A stretch of DNA of 8,071 nt from an uncultured Oscillospiraceae bacterium (GCA_910587135.1 CAJULF010000086.1:1-8071); one strand, 5' to 3'; positions 1-6,267 are shown, numbered from the stretch's first letter. The notes: a model not told the origin generated them from the sequence alone. Program-made: numbers and translations.

Positions 1-110
1 GCTTTGACTCTGTTATTTTGGGCAGCGGATTTTAACTCCATTGTGCGGTGTTGCCCTAAATCAAAGCCCCCAAATTTCTGCTCTTTGAAGAACATATACT
101 TGTTAGTCAT
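1..110 (-). CDS. 5' part of an unrecognised gene coupled to the helicase
   Basis: An open reading frame starts with ATG at 110-108 and stays open for 36 codons to the window edge, so it is partial at its C-terminus. It begins MTNKYMFFKEQKFGGFDLG and continues with QHRTMELKSAAQNNRVK. The start overlaps the last 8 nt of the helicase gene (AATGACTAA arrangement). A TGGAGGT ribosome site at 116-122 lies 5 nt upstream, inside the last helicase codons. This strong site plus the overlap indicate translational coupling, so the two products probably act together. I see no recognisable domain in the visible part. In helicase-containing defence operons the partner is often a methylase or nuclease, but nothing here shows that, and I assign no function. 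Confidence 0.75.
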   Translation of the reverse strand, partial: MTNKYMFFKEQKFGGFDLGQHRTMELKSAAQNNRVK

Positions 111-2763
111 TTTTTACCTCCACTTTAAGCACAAATTCTTGTGTAATCCTTGTTGTCGGCTTTTTCCTGTCTGTGATCTCCTTGATCTGTTGTTCCAACT
201 CCAGATCGAGCTTCATTTCCTCAAGGAATTGCCCCTCTTGTTTCTTCATAAGCTCCCGCCTCAACAGATTGACTTTCTTCTCAAAAGCCAGCCGCGCGAA
301 TCTGTCGCCCGTGATATTGTCGCGCTCACTTTCGTCGTTCTTCACCTGTTTTTCAAGTTCGTCTATCTCACGCGAAACGGCGTTTTTTCTCGATCTAACG
401 CCGAGCTTTATCTTGTCGATCTCGTCCGACAGCGCGGAGGACAGCTTTTCCGAACACTCGGCGGCTATCCTGTCACGCGGAACAAGTTTATCCAACTTAT
501 GATGCCCGCCGCTTTTGAGCCAATGTGCGCACTTGTGTTCGCTTTCCTCACATGATTTGACGGGCAGCTTCAATATAATTTGGCACTGCTCGTTTGTAAG
601 CACATCTCCCGACGCGGTCTGACCGCAAAGAATGGGATATTCTTTTTCAAATCCGTCATTAGTCGAGACAGTCACGGTATACAGCGCGATCTCGCAAGGC
701 TCGATATTCGCGTTAACTACAATACTGCCGCTGTCGGCGCACTCAATCTCGTGAAGTATCCCCCGCCCGATAACGGAAGCGGGAGTTATTCTCCCGTGGC
801 GCGGCTTGAAATCCTTTGACATACCGTAGGACTTCTGACTGTAATACGGCTTGTTTCGGCTGCCCGTCCAATAGTAGAAAAGAATGGGCAGGTCATCGTA
901 ATTCGTCGCGGTAACTGTCTTGTTCACTTCGTCGATCTCAAAACGGCAGTCCTTGTAAGTATCGTTATAACGCTCAAAGAACCACTTCACGACTTCCCAG
1001 AGCGACGTGTTTATTTCTTCCAATCTTTCGCCGATATATTTCGGCGAGAGGTTGACCTTATCGGCGATCTCCTTTGAAAACGTCGTGAACAGAATGTCCT
1101 CGGCTGCCGATACAAGGCGCTTGTTCTCGTCTTTGTTTTGGGTGAGCCTTTGAGAATAATCCGTTTCGATCTGGTCTCTCGAACGGATATTCTCCGATAT
1201 GCTTTCAAACGCGGAAACAAGATCGCCGTTGAACCCGCCGATCACATCATCTGTGATACCGAACACGCCGCTTGCTACAGACATTCGCTTGTTGACAAGC
1301 TCCAGCTTGCGCACGTCCGCGAAATTATTCTTGTTGATGAACGTCAAAGACAGCACATCGTTTTCCTGCCCCAGTCTATGACAGCGGTCGATGCGCTGCT
1401 CCATTTTCAGCGTATTGTAGGGCAGATCGTAGTGAATAACGAACGACGCGTTTTCCAGATTAAAGCCCTTTGCGCCGTTGTCGGTGGAGATCAAAACCTC
1501 GCCGTTCAGCTTGAAATCGCGGATAACATTATAGTCCGCGCTGCCGTTGTAAACATACGTTTTGTATCTCTCGGACAGCAAATCGGCAAGCATTTTCTGC
1601 GTTTCCACACTCTCGGTGAAGATAACCGCCCTTTTATTCGCACCCGATCTTTTCATCAAAGAAAACCCGCTTTTCAATGCCGAGAGCAGTAATTTTGCCT
1701 TTGTATCTCGCTTTATGTTCTCGGCGGTTTGGCGTATTTCCCGCCATTCCTCAAGTTCCTCGTCTGCGTCGGGTAATGTCTCCAAGCGTTTGATTATTCT
1801 GCCCGCTGTCTGCAATATCGCGGCGGTGGACGAGCTTTGCAGCGACAGCAATCTAAGCGCAAGATCGTATTTATCCATTTCGGGAAACGCGGCTTTATTC
1901 GGCTTGTTTATGTACTTGTAAAGCAGATCATACAAGTTGTTTTCTTGCGGTGACGGCTCATACTCGTTCGTAAGCAGAACGCGCTCCGTTACCTTTGCGT
2001 AACCCTTTGCCTGTGAACGGAGCGTTCGGAAACAATATCCGCTTACCCGCTCGGCGAGTTCGGGATAATTTTCAGGCTTTCTGAGATAACGCGACAGGAA
2101 TTCCCGCTCGTCCGGAAGTACGGTCTCATCAATGAACCAGATCAAGCCGTACAAGTCCATGATATTCTTTTCGATAGGCGTGCCGGTAAGAAGAAGTTTA
2201 AATGAGTTACCCGCGATCCGTTTTAACGTCCGCGCTTGCTTGTTTTCGGGACGGTAAACAGAGGAAAGAGCGTTCGCTTCCTCAAATACGGTCAGCTCCC
2301 AGTTGACCTCGCCCGCCGCCTGCTCGTTATTGGCAACAAAATCATAAGTTGAGATAACAATTCCGTTCTGAAGAAAAGCGTTAGGGTTGTCCTCCGACAC
2401 GTTTGCTTTCCAATCCTCACGGTCTGCCAATACCACATACGGAATGGTGTAGTGCAAGTCGATAAGCTCCGTCCATTGCCGAAGCAAGTCTGCGTTTGGA
2501 GTAAGGAGCAGAATACGCCCGCACCCCTCCAGCCATTTTTGCGTAATAACGAGCATCGCCTCGTGGCTTTTGCCCATACCCGCTTCGTCGCAAAGAACCG
2601 CGCCTTTCCGATACGGAGAACGCAAGGCGAAAGCCGATGCCGCAATCTGAAACGGATATATCTTGATGTCAGAGGACGCGAACGCCGAGGAAAGCAAGTC
2701 TTCATCGGACAGGCTGTCTAACATTCTCGCGGTATAGTAAGCCCGGAATGATGTTTGCGGCAT
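103..2763 (-). CDS. SNF2-family (superfamily 2) DEAD/DEAH-like helicase, 886 aa
   Basis: This is a SNF2-type ATP-dependent DNA translocase, presumably cytosolic and acting on double-stranded DNA. Motifs in order are YPFQ near residues 36-39 (Q-motif-like), Walker A AGMGKS at 61-66, motif Ia LLLTPN at 85-90, motif II FEEAN at 160-164, motif III LLLTGTP at 190-196, motif IV RAVIFTES at 378-385, motif V ISTDNGAKGFNL at 425-436 and motif VI QRIDRCHRLGQ at 456-466. The C-terminal 400 residues are not recognised. They include a Cys/His cluster (CEESEHKCAHW) and a long charged stretch that looks coiled-coil near residues 785-870. Motif II has EEAN where the family normally has DEAH or a close variant. 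The start is supported by AGAGGGAG 7 nt upstream and a good promoter. The architecture resembles stand-alone SNF2 proteins of bacterial defence operons (DrmD of DISARM, DpdE) or RapA/HepA. The sequence alone does not decide between them. The gene overlaps its downstream partner by 8 nt. Confidence 0.9.
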   Translation of the reverse strand: MPQTSFRAYYTARMLDSLSDEDLLSSAFASSDIKIYPFQIAASAFALRSPYRKGAVLCDEAGMGKSHEAMLVITQKWLEGCGRILLLTPNADLLRQWTELIDLHYTIPYVVLADREDWKANVSEDNPNAFLQNGIVISTYDFVANNEQAAGEVNWELTVFEEANALSSVYRPENKQARTLKRIAGNSFKLLLTGTPIEKNIMDLYGLIWFIDETVLPDEREFLSRYLRKPENYPELAERVSGYCFRTLRSQAKGYAKVTERVLLTNEYEPSPQENNLYDLLYKYINKPNKAAFPEMDKYDLALRLLSLQSSSTAAILQTAGRIIKRLETLPDADEELEEWREIRQTAENIKRDTKAKLLLSALKSGFSLMKRSGANKRAVIFTESVETQKMLADLLSERYKTYVYNGSADYNVIRDFKLNGEVLISTDNGAKGFNLENASFVIHYDLPYNTLKMEQRIDRCHRLGQENDVLSLTFINKNNFADVRKLELVNKRMSVASGVFGITDDVIGGFNGDLVSAFESISENIRSRDQIETDYSQRLTQNKDENKRLVSAAEDILFTTFSKEIADKVNLSPKYIGERLEEINTSLWEVVKWFFERYNDTYKDCRFEIDEVNKTVTATNYDDLPILFYYWTGSRNKPYYSQKSYGMSKDFKPRHGRITPASVIGRGILHEIECADSGSIVVNANIEPCEIALYTVTVSTNDGFEKEYPILCGQTASGDVLTNEQCQIILKLPVKSCEESEHKCAHWLKSGGHHKLDKLVPRDRIAAECSEKLSSALSDEIDKIKLGVRSRKNAVSREIDELEKQVKNDESERDNITGDRFARLAFEKKVNLLRRELMKKQEGQFLEEMKLDLELEQQIKEITDRKKPTTRITQEFVLKVEVKND

Positions 2764-2770
2764 ATTACGT

Positions 2771-2778
2771 CTCCCTCT
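2771..2778 (-). promoter_or_regulatory. Ribosome binding site of the helicase gene
   Basis: On the minus strand AGAGGGAG lies 7 nt before ATG 2763-2761. This supports the first Met rather than Met14 as the start. Confidence 0.7.
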
Positions 2779-2821
2779 TTATCGTGCTTGTGCTAACCGT
2801 CTATAAAATTACCCAATATAT

Positions 2822-2850
2822 AGTATACCACATTCCTCGACATTTTTCAA
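2822..2850 (-). promoter_or_regulatory. Sigma-A promoter of the helicase operon
   Basis: On the minus strand TTGAAA (2850-2845) is followed by a 17-nt spacer and TATACT (2827-2822). A TGG precedes the -10 box, giving an extended -10. The expected transcription start is near 2815, leaving a leader of about 50 nt before ATG 2763. Spacing and hexamers are close to the vegetative consensus. The promoter places the helicase at the head of its own transcription unit, separate from the recombinase operon. Confidence 0.75.
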
Positions 2851-2900
2851 TAGTTTTTTAATTATTTATTCAAAAACTAGGATCACGAAATTTTTCGATA

Positions 2901-2940
2901 TGTATTCTTTGTTTACAGCAGCTCAAATTTTGACTTGATT
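2901..2940 (-). repeat. Second copy of the recombinase 3'-end/att-like sequence
   Basis: It matches 3440-3480 at about 33 of 41 aligned positions, including an unbroken 15-base identity (plus strand TGTATTCTTTGTTTA). In the minus-strand frame equivalent to the recombinase end this copy reads SKFELL-stop, against SKIEPY-stop in the intact gene. The identical 15 bases begin exactly at the stop codon in both. It may be a relic of the 3' end of a third recombinase, or a duplicated attachment or binding site. Similarity is seen directly; function is inferred. Confidence 0.65.
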
Positions 2941-2951
2941 TTTGTTTTCGT

Positions 2952-2955
2952 TAAT
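2952..2955. repeat. MITE target-site duplication TAAT, left copy
   Basis: This TAAT directly abuts the left inverted repeat. Its partner is at 3056-3059. Confidence 0.7.
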
Positions 2956-3055
2956 GGGCACCTCTAAAAACCCTACTTGGCAAAAATTAAAATCGCATAG
3001 GTAAGCCATTTGTGAAGTGCGGATTTTACAAAAATCGAGGTTTTTAGAGGTGCCC
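2956..3055. mobile_element. 100-bp MITE with 17-bp perfect terminal inverted repeats
   Basis: The ends are GGGCACCTCTAAAAACC (2956-2972) and its exact reverse complement (3039-3055). The internal part is also partly self-complementary (TAAAATCGCA near 2988-2997 against TGCGGATTTTA at 3018-3028), so the whole unit can fold into one long hairpin. It is flanked on both sides by TAAT (2952-2955 and 3056-3059), as expected for a 4-bp target duplication. It has no coding capacity, so it must have been moved in trans by a transposase. The termini and short duplication would suit an IS5-like parent, but I cannot confirm the family. Confidence 0.85.
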
Positions 3056-3059
3056 TAAT
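3056..3059. repeat. MITE target-site duplication TAAT, right copy
   Basis: This TAAT directly abuts the right inverted repeat. Its partner is at 2952-2955. Confidence 0.7.
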
Positions 3060-3120
3060 GTTATAAATTGCAATAGCATCGCTGTCAATTTGATCTGCAC
3101 CTTCCGTGCCGTCCCTAGGT

Positions 3121-3140
3121 TGACCACATAACTGACCATA
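3121..3140 (+). repeat. Candidate integrase arm-type site 1 (paired TGACCA)
   Basis: The sequence is TGACCACATAACTGACCATA, with two TGACCA words 12 bp apart, about one helical turn. It matches the site at 3369-3388 closely. Tn916-type recombinases carry an N-terminal arm-binding domain that recognises short direct repeats near the element ends. Both recombinases here have such a domain, so binding is a reasonable inference and not shown. Confidence 0.5.
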
Positions 3141-3368
3141 GACAGCTCCAGAGCACACGGAAGCAACGGATATAAGACCGCCAAAGAGGATTTTCCGTAG
3201 AGCAGAAACGGCTATAAAAAGCCATTTGCGGCAGAGAGGACTATTTCAGCTCTCTTCGGGAGCATAAACGCGCAGGAGCATATCGTATAACCCAATTCCG
3301 CGAACGCCCTTTGACACTACACTGTTACGGCTCTTTTGACAAGATAAAAACTGCCGCAAAACGCTTTA

Positions 3369-3388
3369 TGACCACATATTTGACCACT
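3369..3388 (+). repeat. Candidate integrase arm-type site 2 (paired TGACCA)
   Basis: The sequence is TGACCACATATTTGACCACT, again with two TGACCA words 12 bp apart. It sits about 65 bp past the stop codon of the second recombinase, where arm sites of such elements are commonly found. The first ten bases are identical to site 1 at 3121. Confidence 0.55.
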
Positions 3389-3399
3389 TACACGAAATA

Positions 3400-3425
3400 C
3401 CCCTTAAAATGGTAATTTTAAGAGG
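3400..3425 (-). terminator. Probable terminator of the recombinase operon
   Basis: This is an 11-bp inverted repeat with one mismatch and a 4-nt loop (plus strand CCCCTTAAAAT, GGTA, ATTTTAAGAGG). It starts 27 nt beyond the stop codon of the second recombinase. The stem is A/T-rich and, on the minus strand, is followed by only a weak T stretch (TATTTC). It is therefore a plausible but not strong intrinsic terminator. Confidence 0.5.
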
Positions 3426-3439
3426 CATTTTCATTCTGC

Positions 3440-3480
3440 TGTATTCTTTGTTTAATACGGCTCAATTTTTGAACATGATT
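3440..3480 (-). repeat. Recombinase 3'-end copy of the duplicated att-like sequence
   Basis: This stretch covers the last nine or so codons of the second recombinase plus 12 bases past its stop. It is the partner of 2901-2940, with about 33 of 41 positions matching. The repeat extends over the stop codon into non-coding DNA with the non-coding side perfectly kept, which argues for a DNA-level role or recent shared origin. Confidence 0.65.
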
Positions 3481-4915
3481 GGCGACGATTCTCCATTGCT
3501 TTCAGTCGCTTTTTCTCTGCCTTAATTTCAGTCTTGACCTTTGCAATCATCACCGCTAACCTTTCTTCGCATTCCTCTCGGGTTTTTGCATAGATATTAT
3601 GTGCTTCTCGTTTTCCATAAGCGTTGGTTGGTGTGTATCTTCCCTCATACAGGCGGTCGTTTATCATCGTCACACAGCCTGTTCCGGATTTGCGACATTT
3701 TGGCTTATACGGCTCGAAATCGGGAGGCGTGGTATCTACCCTTGACTGCACTTCAACTCTTTGAATTTTGGCTTCTGTGCCGCTTATTTTGCGGTCTATT
3801 TTTACCGCTGCCTGCTGCCTCATAGTGTCGGTGACATGACTGTAGATATCGATTGTCGTTTCCGAAGAAATATGCCCGAGCATAGTCGAGAGTGATTTAA
3901 TATCCATGCCGTTTTCAAGCGCCATGGTCGCGAATGTGTGTCTGAGGTCGTGAAATCTTACCTTTGTACAACCCGCTCGACCCAATATCAGTTGTAGTCT
4001 TTTGCGTACCGCAGGTGGGTTTCTTGGTTTGGTGTTGTCGAGGGGCGATGGAAATATCCATTCCGAATCAATATTTTTTCTATATTCTGACAGTATTTTT
4101 AGCAACGAGGGAGACAATATTGCTGTTCGTATTGAGCTTTTTGTTTTGGGTTCGGATATAATTGGTTCTCCGTGAATTACATTCACCTGTCGTTCTATTA
4201 GTAGTTCACCGGTTTTGAAGTTTAGGTCGCTCCATTTCAAGGCAAGTATTTCTCCGCGTCGCATTCCCGTTGCAAGCTCCAGCAGAAACAATTCGTAATA
4301 ATCTTCCTCTTTTGCTCGGTTAAGAAAACGAATAATCTCGTCCTGTGTAAGCACTTTCATTTCTCTTGACTTCTTGGGCGGCAGCTTACAGCCGATAGCA
4401 GGGTTTGTTTTTATCAACCCTTCTTGTACTGCCCTTTCAAGAGCCGAACGACAGTTCGCGTGTATGGCTCGAATTACTCTGTCGGATAATCCAGCGCCAT
4501 ATGTTTCAACTCTTATTTTCCGACCACCGGATTTTTCCCTTGCATAGAATTGCTGCAGATCCGATTGTGTTAATTGATTTAATGGAATGTTGCCGATTTC
4601 GGGAATGATATGCTGATATATTCTGTTCTCATATTCCAACTGAGTTGTTATGCGAATTGTGTGCTTACAGTATGTTTGATACCAGAAGTCTATCCACTCG
4701 CCAAATGGCATTTCCGAATTTATCTTCTCGGCAGGCTTTCCATAATGTTCCTTGAGTTTTTCAAGCTTGGCAGCACATTCTGCTTTTGTTTTAGCGGTAA
4801 CGTTTTTGGTTACGGGTAATCCCTTATCATCGTAGCCGACCACTACCCGTCCTTCCCAGCGTCCATCTTTTCTGAGTCGGAGTGTTCCCTCGCCTTGTTT
4901 TCTCCGTTTAGCCAT
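3452..4915 (-). CDS. Tyrosine recombinase/integrase with an extra C-terminal arm-binding-like domain, 487 aa
   Basis: This enzyme cuts and rejoins DNA through a phosphotyrosine intermediate to integrate or excise a mobile element. Residues 1-60 form an AP2-like arm-binding domain (KDGRWEGR, AKTKAEC). A SAM-like core-binding domain follows at about 70-180 and the catalytic domain at about 185-375. The catalytic set is complete: R219 (TGMRRGE), a Lys in PKTK near 257, H322 and R325 (FHDLRH), H348 (LGH) and Y358. The protein runs about 110 residues past the nucleophile. Residues 413-470 repeat the N-terminal domain (DRLYEGR, YAKTREEC), which is unusual. The start is ATG 4915-4913, 8 nt after TAGGAGG. 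An in-frame TTG at 4921 is only 2 nt from that site and is rejected. The start overlaps the upstream recombinase gene by 8 nt. The two proteins share ancestry and are probably made in comparable amounts. Confidence 0.93.
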   Translation of the reverse strand: MAKRRKQGEGTLRLRKDGRWEGRVVVGYDDKGLPVTKNVTAKTKAECAAKLEKLKEHYGKPAEKINSEMPFGEWIDFWYQTYCKHTIRITTQLEYENRIYQHIIPEIGNIPLNQLTQSDLQQFYAREKSGGRKIRVETYGAGLSDRVIRAIHANCRSALERAVQEGLIKTNPAIGCKLPPKKSREMKVLTQDEIIRFLNRAKEEDYYELFLLELATGMRRGEILALKWSDLNFKTGELLIERQVNVIHGEPIISEPKTKSSIRTAILSPSLLKILSEYRKNIDSEWIFPSPLDNTKPRNPPAVRKRLQLILGRAGCTKVRFHDLRHTFATMALENGMDIKSLSTMLGHISSETTIDIYSHVTDTMRQQAAVKIDRKISGTEAKIQRVEVQSRVDTTPPDFEPYKPKCRKSGTGCVTMINDRLYEGRYTPTNAYGKREAHNIYAKTREECEERLAVMIAKVKTEIKAEKKRLKAMENRRQSCSKIEPY

Positions 4916-6077
4916 TCTCAACGCCTCCTATAATTTCATCCATAAAATTACCCACGATCCTCGCCGCATTCTTTTGCATATCGGTGGTAACGTGGGTATA
5001 TGTATCTAAAGTAAAGCTTGCATTTGCATGACCAAGAATTCCTGACAAAGTTTTCGCGTCAACACCACCCGAGACAGCATGGGTAGCGAATGTGTGGCGC
5101 AGATCGTGAAAGCGTATTGATGGGAGACCGGCTTGCTTTAATATTGTTTTTAATCTCCCATATGCACATTGCGGGTTCATTGGTTTTTCTATGTCGCGTA
5201 GGTCAGGGAATATCCATTCGCTATGTGAATTTACCTTTCGTTGCCGGAGAAGATCAGCAGTGCTTGGCGGCAGTAGAATTTCTCGCGAACCCGTTTCGGT
5301 TTTGGCTTCTCCGATAAGCATAACTCCGTTTATGGTTTTTCCAATGCTGCGCTTTATTTTTAATGTACCGCGGTTCTCGTCAAAATCCTCCCACCTTAAC
5401 CCGCATATCTCCCCCTTGCGAAGTCCTGTGGTAATTTCGGTGTAGAAAAAATCATGCCATTTTTCATCTTGTCTTATCTGATTCATGAATTTGTCTAACT
5501 GCTCGTCATTCAGAATCTGCTTTGGAGCGTAATTGTTTTTTGGAAGAGTAGTTCCGTTTGTAGGATTACTCACAAGCAGCCGCTGTTTTACCGCCATGTC
5601 AAGCGCTTCATGTAGCATCAAGTGTACTTTTCTGGCCATGCTATCGGCGAGTTCTGTTCCATGCTTTTTGTCGGATTTTACTCGACCGTTTTTCTTGATA
5701 GTATTATAGAACTTCTGTATTTCCTGTGTTGTTAAGGCTGACAGCGGACAATTTCCCAAGTGGGGATTGATCTGGTTTTTTATCATTGCGGTGTAGCTAA
5801 ACAGTGTGTTGGGGCGAACATAGCAAGTTATATATTCATTTATCCATTTTTCGAGCCATTCGTTTAAAAGCATATTGCATTCTTCGCTGAGATCAGCATC
5901 GCGATATGTTTCAATTATGTCGTGCAGTTTTTGAGTTAGCTCTGCCTGTGTTTTTGCAAGCACATATCGATAGATGGGATTTCCGTTATTTTTATGTCCA
6001 ACTACGATTCTGCCCTCCCATCGCCCGTCCTCGCGCTTGCGAACCATACCGTCGCCTGACGGCCTGCGTTTTGCCAT
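4908..6077 (-). CDS. Tyrosine recombinase/integrase, 389 aa, first of a tandem pair
   Basis: This is a Tn916/phage-type site-specific recombinase. Residues 1-60 are an AP2-like arm-binding domain (EDGRWEGR, AKTQAEL). A core-binding domain lies at about 65-180 and the catalytic domain at about 185-380. All catalytic residues are present: R220 (TGLRKGE), K259 (AKTETGSR), H324 and R327 (FHDLRH), H350 (LGH) and Y360 (LDTYTHV). Length is normal for the family. The start is ATG 6077-6075, 6 nt after GGGAGGT and matching the MAKRR start of its neighbour. A frame extension up to 6158 crosses the promoter and is rejected. It overlaps the next recombinase gene by 8 nt, so the two form one operon. Both look active, so they may work as a heteromeric pair or have divided roles such as integration and excision. 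That division is inference. Confidence 0.94.
   Translation of the reverse strand: MAKRRPSGDGMVRKREDGRWEGRIVVGHKNNGNPIYRYVLAKTQAELTQKLHDIIETYRDADLSEECNMLLNEWLEKWINEYITCYVRPNTLFSYTAMIKNQINPHLGNCPLSALTTQEIQKFYNTIKKNGRVKSDKKHGTELADSMARKVHLMLHEALDMAVKQRLLVSNPTNGTTLPKNNYAPKQILNDEQLDKFMNQIRQDEKWHDFFYTEITTGLRKGEICGLRWEDFDENRGTLKIKRSIGKTINGVMLIGEAKTETGSREILLPPSTADLLRQRKVNSHSEWIFPDLRDIEKPMNPQCAYGRLKTILKQAGLPSIRFHDLRHTFATHAVSGGVDAKTLSGILGHANASFTLDTYTHVTTDMQKNAARIVGNFMDEIIGGVENG
4924..4930 (-). promoter_or_regulatory. Ribosome binding site deciding the start of the second recombinase
   Basis: On the minus strand TAGGAGG stands 8 nt before ATG 4915-4913 but only 2 nt before the in-frame TTG at 4921-4919. 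The ATG is therefore the start. The site lies inside the 3' end of the upstream recombinase gene. Confidence 0.8.
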
Positions 6078-6083
6078 AACAGC

Positions 6084-6090
6084 ACCTCCC
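6084..6090 (-). promoter_or_regulatory. Ribosome binding site deciding the start of the first recombinase
   Basis: On the minus strand GGGAGGT lies 6 nt before ATG 6077. It excludes the 27-residue longer reading starting at 6158, which has no comparable site. Confidence 0.8.
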
Positions 6091-6093
6091 TTG

Positions 6094-6113
6094 TAACCAC
6101 ACATCATACCACA
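6094..6113 (+). repeat. Possible third arm-type site overlapping the recombinase promoter
   Basis: The sequence is TAACCACACATCATACCACA, with two ACCACA words 12 bp apart. It matches the site at 3369 at about 13 of 20 positions with the same spacing. It straddles the -10 box of the recombinase operon. If bound by recombinase it would give autorepression, but part of the similarity comes from the extended -10 box itself. Confidence 0.3.
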
Positions 6114-6131
6114 AAAAATCCGAAAAGTCCA
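6103..6131 (-). promoter_or_regulatory. Promoter of the tandem recombinase operon
   Basis: On the minus strand TGGACT (6131-6126) is followed by a 17-nt spacer and TATGAT (6108-6103). A TGG directly precedes the -10 box, making it an extended -10. The start would be near 6096, giving a short leader of about 20 nt that contains the ribosome site. The -35 box matches 4 of 6 consensus bases. Confidence 0.6.
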
Positions 6132-6179
6132 GCGGTTTCTTGCCTTTATTTTTGGCATGACTTTTTATGCTGTCGAGTA

Positions 6180-6196
6180 CTGTAATTCCATTACTG
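6180..6196. repeat. Short imperfect palindrome, possible operator or core site
   Basis: The arms GTAAT and ATTAC surround TCC, with one further flanking C-G pair beyond a mismatch. It lies about 50 bp upstream of the recombinase -35 box. It could be a regulator-binding site. The arms are short and the call is tentative. Confidence 0.3.
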
Positions 6197-6267
6197 CTAT
6201 ACTATTTTCCCCTTTCCTGAGAGACCGCCTTTTGACAAGCATCTTTTTTCTTCAAAATGCCCCCAAC

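Larger units (their letters stand above)
2764..3451. other. 690-bp gap between recombinase operon and helicase; recombination scar
   Basis: There is no convincing gene here. The gap contains the helicase promoter, a copy of the recombinase 3'-end sequence (2901-2940), a 100-bp MITE with its target duplications (2952-3059), two TGACCA repeat pairs (3121-3140, 3369-3388) and a terminator-like hairpin (3400-3425). A minus-strand frame from GTG 3158 to 2973 runs through the MITE and lacks a ribosome site. The stretch 3141-3368 shows no feature I can name beyond a small hairpin at 3249-3263 and an 11-bp word shared with the other side of the recombinase genes. Confidence 0.7.

Noticed and set aside
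4..555. Plus-strand frame of 183 codons opposite the helicase
   Set aside because: It lies entirely antisense to a well-supported helicase reading and shows no ribosome site or domain. Other plus-strand frames opposite the helicase, the recombinases and the surface protein are rejected on the same grounds.
2886..2897. Palindrome-like CGAAATTTTTCG near the helicase promoter
   Set aside because: The arms are only five bases in an A/T-rich stretch, too weak to call an operator.
2973..3158. Minus-strand 61-codon frame beginning MCSGAVYGQL
   Set aside because: It starts at GTG with no ribosome site, and its second half lies inside the MITE inverted-repeat unit. No family resemblance was seen. 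A longer upstream reading in the same frame has no start codon either.
3249..3263. Small hairpin GCTCTCTTCGGGAGC
   Set aside because: The stem is only about five pairs including wobble pairs, with no neighbouring gene end or T-run. This is within chance expectation.
6078..6158. 27-residue N-terminal extension of the first recombinase
   Set aside because: It crosses the promoter and the strong ribosome site at 6084-6090, and the shorter start gives the MAKRR beginning shared with the partner.
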